A stretch of 20,739 bases of DNA from JBNLBT01 sp050303435. Its GTDB lineage: Bacteria; Pseudomonadota; Gammaproteobacteria; Xanthomonadales; Marinicellaceae. The DNA is taken from positions 1-20,739 of the forward strand of contig JBNLBT010000058.1 of assembly GCA_050303435.1 (NCBI GenBank), read 5' to 3'. The notes under the pieces were generated by a model. It was given only the letters and a program-made list of their open reading frames with translations. It was not told where the DNA came from and ran no database searches. This document shows positions 15,344 through 20,739 of this stretch, one piece after another. Position 1 is the stretch's first letter, and each line of letters starts with the position of its first letter. Both the position numbers and the translations under genes were made by a program.

Positions 15344-16717
15344 ATGAAGATTAACAACAAATGCACCATGGGATTGCTGGGTGTCCACGCGTTTCTGGTG
15401 TTTTTGTGTGGCGTGGCCGATGCCAATATCATTCTTGTCAACCAGGGCGGCGATGTTTTGGACCACGACCGTCTGTGCAACATCCGCGAGGCGGTGCAGG
15501 CCGCCAACAGCGATGTCAAAGTCGGTGGTTGTGATGCCGGCACACCTGGGCTGGATTTGATCGGCATCGGAGCACGCACCATTGAGTTGGAAGATGAGCT
15601 GTTGATCACGGATTCGTTGTGGTTGATTGGCGAGGGTGAAAGCAAGACCGTCATCAGCGGACAGATGCAGCACCGAATCTTTCGAGTGGACATGCGGTCA
15701 GAAGGCGGTGTTTTTGCACTGACCGGGATGAAGTTGAGCAAGGGCAAAGCCGATGATGGTGGCGCAGTGTATATCCATGACGCGGCTTCGGTGGTGTTGG
15801 ATTCGATTCGACTGAGCGACAACCAGGCAAGAAAAGGAGGTGGGGTGTATTTCAGGGTTGTCCGGCGCAACGACCAAATGGAAATAAAAAACACCGCGTG
15901 GATCCAGAACAGAGCCGATCAGACCGGCGGTGCATTGCACATGTCTGATGTCAATGGATACGAGCAATACGGTTCGGTCATGATTGCCGATTCCCTGTTT
16001 ATGATGAATGCATCAGCTGGTGCTGGCGGTGCGATTGATCTGGGCGTCAATCGGATGCAAATCACCGGCACCGATGTGAGCCACAATGTCAGCAGCATTG
16101 GCGGCGGCTTGAGACTGTTGCAGGTGGCCAGGGCTGAAATCGAATCCAGTTCATTCATTCAGAATCATGCCGCAGTCGAAGCCGGTGGCTTGTATATCCA
16201 AGCGGCCGGGGATGTGACCATTGCCAACTCAACGATTGCTGAGAACAGCGCGCACCGTGCCGCGGCCATGTATTTCGAGTCGGGGGAACTGTGGCTCACA
16301 TCCAACACCCTCGCGGATGATTATTCCGGTGGCCCCAGGAATACCCTGTCGTTTCAAGACAGCACGGTGTACTACAGCGGCAACATCCTGAATGGCATTC
16401 GCGACAGTCAGGTCGATTGCGGCATGAGCAATTCCCTGGCGTATTCACTGGGTGACAATGTGCACGAAACAGAAACCTGTTTTGTGCCCATTGCCACGGA
16501 CTTGTATGCGGATGCCAAATTGCTCAGAGTGCACAATCATTTTTCCGAGCCACCCATGCGGCACTTTATGCTGGCACCCGATTCTCCGGCCATAGACCAT
16601 GGACAATCGGCGTGTCTGATGCATGCGGCCGTGGATCAGCTGGGGCATCCCCGCGCGGTGGATGGCGATGGCGACGGTGTGGCTCAATGCGATTCAGGTT
16701 CGGTCGAATTGCAATGA
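15344..16717 (+). CDS. Secreted CSLREA beta-helix protein, paralog 2
   Basis: The 457-residue protein has a signal peptide (hydrophobic LLGVHAFLVFLCGV, cleavage near ADA about residue 27) and the motif CNIREAVQAANSD (45-57). Beta-helix strands such as GGAVYIHDAASVVLDSIRLS, GGALHMSD, GGAIDLG, GGGLRLLQ and GGLYIQAA follow. It ends HPRAVDGDGDGVAQCDSGSVE, the same terminal block as its neighbours, without an extra tail. AGAGGA (15332-15337) lies six bases before the ATG, and the gap to paralog 1 is only 31 bp, suggesting one transcript. Base composition is lower in G+C than both flanking paralogs in lines I counted (48-53 % versus 63-65 %). This could reflect separate origin or relaxed codon use. 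It is related to paralog 3 most closely at the N-terminus. Confidence 0.86.
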   Translation: MKINNKCTMGLLGVHAFLVFLCGVADANIILVNQGGDVLDHDRLCNIREAVQAANSDVKVGGCDAGTPGLDLIGIGARTIELEDELLITDSLWLIGEGESKTVISGQMQHRIFRVDMRSEGGVFALTGMKLSKGKADDGGAVYIHDAASVVLDSIRLSDNQARKGGGVYFRVVRRNDQMEIKNTAWIQNRADQTGGALHMSDVNGYEQYGSVMIADSLFMMNASAGAGGAIDLGVNRMQITGTDVSHNVSSIGGGLRLLQVARAEIESSSFIQNHAAVEAGGLYIQAAGDVTIANSTIAENSAHRAAAMYFESGELWLTSNTLADDYSGGPRNTLSFQDSTVYYSGNILNGIRDSQVDCGMSNSLAYSLGDNVHETETCFVPIATDLYADAKLLRVHNHFSEPPMRHFMLAPDSPAIDHGQSACLMHAAVDQLGHPRAVDGDGDGVAQCDSGSVELQ

Positions 16718-16783
16718 CAGTGAAGCAAACAGGCGTGAGGCAAACACACATGAAAAATGGATACAACAGATCAATGAACCTTT

Positions 16784-16788
16784 GGAGG
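16784..16788 (+). promoter_or_regulatory. Ribosome binding site that decides the start of paralog 3
   Basis: GGAGG at 16784-16788 is six bases before the ATG at 16795, the strongest Shine-Dalgarno sequence in the area. Competing in-frame ATGs at 16714 (overlapping the stop of paralog 2) and 16750 (GAGG nine bases upstream) are possible but weaker. Confidence 0.5.
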
Positions 16789-16794
16789 CATCGG

Positions 16795-18192
16795 ATGAGA
16801 AGGTGGGCGTTCATCGGGCTTACAGTTTTGGCGGCTCCGGGTTCGGCGGCCATCATCCAGGTCAATCAGGCCGGCGACGCCCTGAATGACGGTGACGGGT
16901 ACTGCAACATTCGCGAGGCGGTGGCCGCGGCCAACAGCAACGCGCGCGTGGGCGGTTGCGATGCCGGCACTGCGGGGCTGGACATTGTGCTAATTGAAGT
17001 GCCGGTCATTCAGCTGCAGCAGCGCCTGAACATCAGCGAATCTCTGTGGATCACCGGCAGCACTGTGCTGGCACAGCCCGCGGTGCTGGACGCGCAGAAT
17101 CTGTCCACGGTGCTGCACGTGAATCAGGGCGGCGCCGCGCCGATTTTTGCCTTGTCCGATGTGCACTTGATGCGCGGACACACCGCAATCGGTTCCGGCG
17201 GCGGTCTGTTCATTCAGCGCAGCGGCGCGGTGTGGCTGTTTGACTGTGCATTCAGTGACCACAGCGCGGTGGACGGCGGAGCGGTGTTGGTGCAGCACGC
17301 CGAAACAATAGAAATCAGCCGCTGTCAGTTCACCGGCAACAACGCCGTGGGCGGTGCCGGCGGTGCGTTGCATGTGCAATGGGCTCTGACCGGTGACGGT
17401 TTACTGATTGAAGAAAGCGTATTCAAAAACAACAGCGCGCATCTGGGCGGTGCGGTGCAGCTGGGGCAAACGCTGTACGACGTGACGATTCTCGGGTCGC
17501 TTTTTCAACACAACCACGCCGACGCCGAAGGCGGCGCCCTGCGCATCATCAATCCACAGCAACACGCCCGGCCGGACTTGCACCTGCGTGGCAGCGCATT
17601 CATTGACAACGACAGCCCGCAGGGCGGGGCACTCAATCTGCGCACCTTTGATGCGCCGTTGCACATGACCAACGTGACCCTGTCCGGCAATCGCGCCACG
17701 CAGGGTGGGGCGATGCTGCTGATCAACGGCGGCGCGCGCCTGGCTTTTGTGACCCTGCACGACAACCGCGCAACGGATGTCGGCGACGGGCTGTTTGTGT
17801 TCAGCAACGGCGGACACCGCGTGGCCATTGCCAACAGCATCATCTCCGGTGCCACCGCGTCGCAGCATTGCCACGCCACATTTGGCGGTGGTTTCGATTC
17901 ATTGGGCCACAATGTATTCGACGATGGCAGCTGCGATTTTGGTGCGACCGGTGATGTGCTGGGTGGCGCGGATCTGGAGGCCTTGTCCGTGGGTGGCAAC
18001 GGTGTGCCCGGCCATCGCCCGGGGGCGTTCTCTGCGGCCGTTGACCGCGTTCCGGCCAGTGCATGTCGGGACACATCGGGGACCGCTTTGACACACGATC
18101 AGCAGAATCGCCAGCGCCCGCAGGACGGCGACAGAGACGGTACAAGTGAATGCGACGCCGGTGCGCTGGAGAGACCGGCGCGGCGTTTTTAG
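16795..18192 (+). CDS. Secreted CSLREA beta-helix protein, paralog 3
   Basis: From the ATG at 16795 the 465-residue protein opens with a compact signal peptide (MRRWAFIGLTVLAAPGSAA, cleavage near residue 18). It continues with IIQVNQAGDALNDGDGYCNI and REAVAAANSN (CNIREA at 37-42). GGG/GGA-turn strands (GGGLFIQR, GGAVLVQHAE, GGALHVQWAL, GGAVQLGQTL, GGALRIIN, GGAMLLING) repeat through the body. The end RQRPQDGDRDGTSECDAGALE is the choice-of-anchor Q-type terminus, followed by a short basic tail RPARRF. The start is chosen for GGAGG; ATG 16750 or 16714 would give a longer signal region. The close similarity to paralog 2 around the CNIREA block argues for tandem duplication. No enzymatic residues are recognised. 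Confidence 0.87.
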   Translation: MRRWAFIGLTVLAAPGSAAIIQVNQAGDALNDGDGYCNIREAVAAANSNARVGGCDAGTAGLDIVLIEVPVIQLQQRLNISESLWITGSTVLAQPAVLDAQNLSTVLHVNQGGAAPIFALSDVHLMRGHTAIGSGGGLFIQRSGAVWLFDCAFSDHSAVDGGAVLVQHAETIEISRCQFTGNNAVGGAGGALHVQWALTGDGLLIEESVFKNNSAHLGGAVQLGQTLYDVTILGSLFQHNHADAEGGALRIINPQQHARPDLHLRGSAFIDNDSPQGGALNLRTFDAPLHMTNVTLSGNRATQGGAMLLINGGARLAFVTLHDNRATDVGDGLFVFSNGGHRVAIANSIISGATASQHCHATFGGGFDSLGHNVFDDGSCDFGATGDVLGGADLEALSVGGNGVPGHRPGAFSAAVDRVPASACRDTSGTALTHDQQNRQRPQDGDRDGTSECDAGALERPARRF

Positions 18193-18259
18193 GCTTTTGA
18201 CGATTGCATTAAAGAGACAGACCGGGTGTTTAAATCCTCACGTCCATCCTCCATCCTGG

Positions 18260-18284
18260 GCCTGTTGACAGGCTCTAGTGAGCC
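18260..18284. other. Two overlapping inverted repeats in the convergent gap
   Basis: GCCTGT-TG-ACAGGC (18260-18273) and GGCTC-TAGT-GAGCC (18271-18284) share three bases and cannot form together. They sit between the stop of paralog 3 and the 3' end of the convergent NTF2-like gene, and the second covers that gene's stop codon. A bidirectional terminator role is possible, but neither is followed by a T-tract. Confidence 0.3.
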
Positions 18285-18727
18285 CCGGTCGTGTCTTTGG
18301 AGAAGGCGGTGTTTTGATCGTGCACCAGCGCCCAGCCGTGCTCAAATTTGCGAAACACCAGAAATAAATAATGGTCCAGGTGGTAGGGCTGGCCATTGCG
18401 GTCGGCTTCGTCGTAGGCGATTTCCAGCAGCGCCGTGCCCATCTGATCGGTTTCTTCAAGCGCCAAAACCTTGTAATCCAGTGTCCAGCCGGTGTCGGCA
18501 AACCAGTTTTTTAATGTGGACTTGTATTCATCCGTGCCTTCGCTGTAGCGACCGCCCGGCAAAATGAATGTCAGCCGTTCGCCGCGCGTCAGGGTTTCGA
18601 CAAAGGCTGCATAATCGCGCGCCTGGATGGCGCTGAGGTGTTTGTTCAGGGTGCATTTAAAGTCGCACTCATCGGCCTGGGCGGCGAAACACACGGATAA
18701 ACTCAACAGCAGCAGCATTCTTTTCAT
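18275..18727 (-). CDS. Exported NTF2/SnoaL-like protein (DUF4440-type fold)
   Basis: From ATG 18727 the product is 150 residues with a signal peptide (MKRMLLLLSLSVCFAAQA, cleavage near residue 18). A Cys pair follows (Cys21 and Cys25), then a helix, strand and turn order ending HYLFLVFRKFEHGWALVHDQ, typical of small NTF2-like domains. Such domains bind small ligands or act as scaffolds; no catalytic assignment is possible. The longer frame to 18757 would put the start at the -10 box, so the ATG inside the leader is preferred. It is divergent from the DUF924 gene and convergent with CSLREA paralog 3, so it is probably monocistronic. Confidence in the fold is moderate. Confidence 0.75.
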   Translation of the reverse strand: MKRMLLLLSLSVCFAAQADECDFKCTLNKHLSAIQARDYAAFVETLTRGERLTFILPGGRYSEGTDEYKSTLKNWFADTGWTLDYKVLALEETDQMGTALLEIAYDEADRNGQPYHLDHYLFLVFRKFEHGWALVHDQNTAFSKDTTGAH

Positions 18728-18755
18728 GGCATCATCCCGGGTTGTGTGAGTGGCC

Positions 18756-18785
18756 ATTATAGCGACTCGGTGCCTGGCCTGTCAT
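18756..18785 (-). promoter_or_regulatory. Sigma70-type promoter for the NTF2-like gene
   Basis: On the minus strand ATGACA (18785-18780, five of six matches) is followed after 18 bp by a perfect TATAAT (18761-18756). Transcription would start near 18749, about 20 bases before the ATG at 18727. It overlaps the divergent promoter of the DUF924 gene. Confidence 0.65.
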
Positions 18786-18791
18786 CCGCTG

Positions 18792-18800
18792 TGATATGAT
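18792..18800 (+). promoter_or_regulatory. Extended -10 promoter for the DUF924/hydrolase pair
   Basis: TGA followed directly by TATGAT (18795-18800) is an extended -10. Transcription would start near 18807, leaving only about 13 bases before the ATG at 18820. No good -35 is seen; the expected position falls in the spacer of the opposite promoter. Confidence 0.5.
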
Positions 18801-18819
18801 GCAATTTTGGCAATGATTC

Positions 18820-19359
18820 ATGCACGCAGAAGACATCCTGAATTTCTGGTTCGTTGAAACCAAGCCGGCGCAATGGTGGCGCAGGGACGCGGCCTTTGAT
18901 GCCCTGATTGAGCGCCGTTTTGCTGATCTGCACCGCCGCGCGGTGGCCTGTGAATTGTCCGCCTGGCGCACATCACCCGATGGCCGCCTGGCAGAAATCA
19001 TTGCCATCGATCAGTTTGCCCGCAACCTGTTTCGCGAAGACGCGCGCGCCTTTGCACACGACCCGCTGGCGTTGGCGCTGGCCCAGGAAGCGGTGGCCGC
19101 CAGCGCGGATGCGGCCCTGCAACCGCAACGCAAGGCGTTTCTGTACCTGCCGTACATGCATTCGGAATCGCTGGCGATCCACGACCAGGCCATGCGTCTG
19201 TACGATCAGCCGGGGCTGGAGAATAACCTCGAATTTGAAATCCGCCACCGCGACATCATCCAGCGCTTCGGCCGCTACCCGCACCGCAACGCCGTGCTGG
19301 GGCGAGAATCCACGCCCGAGGAAGTGGAATTTCTTAAACAGCCGGGGTCGTCTTTTTGA
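18820..19359 (+). CDS. DUF924 family protein
   Basis: The 179-residue soluble protein shows the DUF924 pattern. It starts with ILNFWFVETKPAQWWRRDAA. IIAIDQFARNLFREDARAFA is near residues 60-79, and FLYLPYMHSESLAIHDQAM near 107-125. The RFGRYPHRNAVLGRESTPEE block is near the end. The family is predicted to be a TPR-like helical protein; no reaction is established. The leader is very short. Its TGA overlaps the TTG start of the alpha/beta hydrolase, so the two are likely co-translated. Length is usual for the family and no key block is missing. Confidence 0.9.
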   Translation: MHAEDILNFWFVETKPAQWWRRDAAFDALIERRFADLHRRAVACELSAWRTSPDGRLAEIIAIDQFARNLFREDARAFAHDPLALALAQEAVAASADAALQPQRKAFLYLPYMHSESLAIHDQAMRLYDQPGLENNLEFEIRHRDIIQRFGRYPHRNAVLGRESTPEEVEFLKQPGSSF

Positions 19360-20078
19360 GTCATTCAGCAGCCTCTCTGGTGTTGTTGCCCGGCATGGAT
19401 GGCAGCGGCGCACTGTTTAAATCGTTCACAGACGCATTGCAGCGCCGCGCCTGTGTTGTTGAATTGCCGCAGTCGGGGCCGCAAAATTCACAGCGATTGT
19501 GTGACCATGTGGTGCAATCCTGCCCGCATGGTGATCTGGTGATTATGGCCGAATCTTTCTCCACGCATCTGTTGCCACTGCTATATGCGCGATTGCAAAC
19601 GCGGGTGAAGTTGATGGTTGCGGTGGCGGGTTTTTTGCTGCCGCCGTGGCGCTGGGTGTTGCCCTTGGTCCAGCGATTGCCGGTTCATTCGGCGCTCAAA
19701 TGGGCGCCGGGTCGCGGTGTGTTTCGCGGTTTTTTTTTGAATGTCCACGCTTCAGGGCAGCTGGTGGAAGAAATCATTGCGGTGATACGCCGCGTGCCTG
19801 CAGCGGTGATACAGCAACGGATCGCAGCGCTGCGCACCCTGGCGGGTTCACAAATAGAATCTGCGCCGCACTGTGCCGTGCATTACCTCAGGGCCACACA
19901 GGATCGGGTGGTGACGAAAAAGCACGTGAACGATTTTCTGCGTTGGGCCCCGCAATCACAAGTTGACACGATTCAGGGGCCACATTTTCTTTTGCAGACC
20001 CGGCCGGTAGAATGCGCCGCTTGGTTTGATCGTGTGTTGCATAAACATGGTCTGAATATTCCTCGCATTCACCCATGA
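19356..20078 (+). CDS. Alpha/beta hydrolase with TTG start and AESFS nucleophile elbow
   Basis: The frame begins with TTG, overlapping the DUF924 TGA (TTGA). The first downstream ATG (LLPGMDGSG) is inside the core fold, so TTG is the credible start. The 240-residue product carries VLLPGMDGSGALF (oxyanion-hole region, residues 9-21), a nucleophile elbow MAESFST with Ser67, Asp183 in RATQDRVV, and His210 in IQGPHFLLQ, a plausible complete triad. The elbow has Ala in the usual first Gly position of G-x-S-x-G. Substrate is unknown; it may be a small esterase or lipase-like enzyme. A run of nine T bases (19730-19738), encoding two Phe plus the start of a Leu codon, is a potential slippage site. 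Confidence 0.82.
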   Translation: MSHSAASLVLLPGMDGSGALFKSFTDALQRRACVVELPQSGPQNSQRLCDHVVQSCPHGDLVIMAESFSTHLLPLLYARLQTRVKLMVAVAGFLLPPWRWVLPLVQRLPVHSALKWAPGRGVFRGFFLNVHASGQLVEEIIAVIRRVPAAVIQQRIAALRTLAGSQIESAPHCAVHYLRATQDRVVTKKHVNDFLRWAPQSQVDTIQGPHFLLQTRPVECAAWFDRVLHKHGLNIPRIHP

Positions 20079-20130
20079 CCTGTCGCACTTACCCGCGCCG
20101 TGGCTTTGCGTTAAGCTGAATTCATTTACC

Positions 20131-20136
20131 GGAGGG
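20131..20136 (+). promoter_or_regulatory. Ribosome binding site that decides the start of the hydrophobic mini-protein
   Basis: GGAGGG (20131-20136) is seven bases before the ATG at 20144. A TTG at 20138 in the same frame would be almost inside the site and is rejected as the start. Confidence 0.6.
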
Positions 20137-20143
20137 CTTGGCG

Positions 20144-20353
20144 ATGGAGTGGTTTTTCGGGGCGTTGGTGTTTCTGTTGTTGTTCAAAGTGGCGCTGGTG
20201 ATTTTATTGCCGCTGTTTGTGGTGTTGTGGGTGGTGATGGCGGTGACAGGAATTGTCATCGGGGTAATTTTTTTCGGCGGATTGTTGTTGCTTAAGCTGT
20301 TGTTGCTGCCTTTTTTGCTGTTGTTGTTTCTGTGGCCGTTTTGTTGGTCGTAA
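20144..20353 (+). CDS. Very hydrophobic small membrane protein, 69 residues
   Basis: The product is almost entirely Leu, Val, Phe, Ile and Trp with only three charged residues (Glu2, Lys15, Lys51). It could span the inner membrane two or three times (about residues 5-31, 33-49 and 52-66). A strong ribosome site supports translation. No family is recognised. It is just upstream of the pectate-lyase-like gene with 30 bp between, so it might share its transcript, but a functional link is unproven. Low-complexity Leu codons (many TTG) make chance coding a small concern. Confidence 0.6.
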   Translation: MEWFFGALVFLLLFKVALVILLPLFVVLWVVMAVTGIVIGVIFFGGLLLLKLLLLPFLLLLFLWPFCWS

Positions 20354-20383
20354 TTGGCGGCAAAACATGTACACTGGGAAAGC

Positions 20384-20739
20384 ATGAAGAGGTATTTTTT
20401 GGCGGCAGTGCTGGTCCTTTCGGGCGCGGCGCAGGCGCAACTGAACGCTTTCCCCGAAGCGCAGGGGTTTGGTGCCTTGGCCAGTGGGGGCCGGGGCGGC
20501 AACGTCCTTAAAGTCACCACTTTGGCTGCCGCTGGTCCCGGCAGCCTGCAGTGGGCTCTGAATCAGAGCGGTGCACGCATCATCGTCTTCGATGTGTCCG
20601 GCCTGATTGTTTCTGACATTCACATTCCACACGGCGATGTCACCATTGCCGGTCAGACCGCGCCGGGCGCTGGCATCACCATCGTCGGACACCTGTACAC
20701 CACCTACGATCAAGACACCAGCAACATCATCATTCGCCA
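20384..20739 (+). CDS. Exported pectate-lyase-like (PL1-type) beta-helix protein, 3' end missing
   Basis: An ATG at 20384, with GGGAAAG upstream, starts a frame still open at the window end (118 codons seen). It begins with a signal peptide (KRYFLAAVLVLSGAAQAQ, cleavage near residue 18). The typical pectate-lyase N-terminal block follows: AFPEAQGFGALASGGRGGNV, then KVTTLAAAGPGSLQWAL, ARIIVFDVSGLIV and VTIAGQTAPGAGITI. The family cleaves polygalacturonate-type polysaccharides by beta-elimination with calcium, in the periplasm or outside the cell. The catalytic and calcium-binding residues lie beyond the window, so activity is not confirmed. Confidence 0.85.
   Translation, partial: MKRYFLAAVLVLSGAAQAQLNAFPEAQGFGALASGGRGGNVLKVTTLAAAGPGSLQWALNQSGARIIVFDVSGLIVSDIHIPHGDVTIAGQTAPGAGITIVGHLYTTYDQDTSNIIIR

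Noticed and set aside
13849..18192. Tandem repeats of GGA-type motifs considered as a CRISPR or DNA-level repeat
   Set aside because: The repetition is at protein level (beta-helix turns); nucleotide units are not identical or regularly spaced.

Overview
The window looks like a chromosomal segment of a Gram-negative gammaproteobacterium. The evidence is a ubiquinone-biosynthesis block (ubiE, ubiJ, ubiB), a DUF1244 protein, and several Sec-exported proteins of the CSLREA and choice-of-anchor Q type. A Cys-pair carboxypeptidase-regulatory-like repeat protein and a C-terminal '..ASGFE..' tail recall secreted proteins of Xanthomonadales/Lysobacterales-like marine lineages such as Wenzhouxiangella or Marinicella. 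That placement is inferred from family memory, not from a search. Hand-counted lines run from about 40 to 65 % G+C. I found no tRNA, rRNA, CRISPR array, insertion sequence or phage gene.

Region 1 (1-4373, + strand): the 3' part of a large secreted protein built of about 105-residue modules, each carrying a Cys pair. It is followed by small genes: a bacterial PH-domain membrane protein, a newly called 54-residue membrane protein, a hypothetical protein, a secreted PDZ-only protein overlapping another hypothetical, a Rid-family protein without the usual Arg, and a DUF7079 protein. Region 2 (4389-8722, - strand): a tight five-gene unit read as HIBADH-family dehydrogenase, ubiE, ubiJ, ubiB, yjbQ. 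Three junctions are 4-bp ATGA overlaps and one has a 2-bp gap. An extended -10 promoter lies just upstream.

Region 3 (8772-13653, - strand): a second compact unit read as acetoacetyl-CoA synthetase, WYL regulator, DUF748/AsmA-like envelope protein, DUF1244 protein. Region 4 (13849-18192, + strand): three tandem paralogous secreted beta-helix proteins with CSLREA-type N-termini. The middle one is visibly lower in G+C. Region 5 (18275-20739): a secreted NTF2-like protein divergent from a DUF924 gene. The DUF924 gene overlaps an alpha/beta-hydrolase gene that begins with TTG. Next come a 69-residue almost wholly hydrophobic protein and the start of an exported pectate-lyase-like (PL1-type) beta-helix protein cut by the window end.

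The two minus-strand units are housekeeping-like (quinone synthesis, acetoacetate activation). The plus-strand flanks are rich in exported proteins. The least explained parts are the CSLREA triplet, the Cys-pair repeat protein, and the very small membrane proteins.
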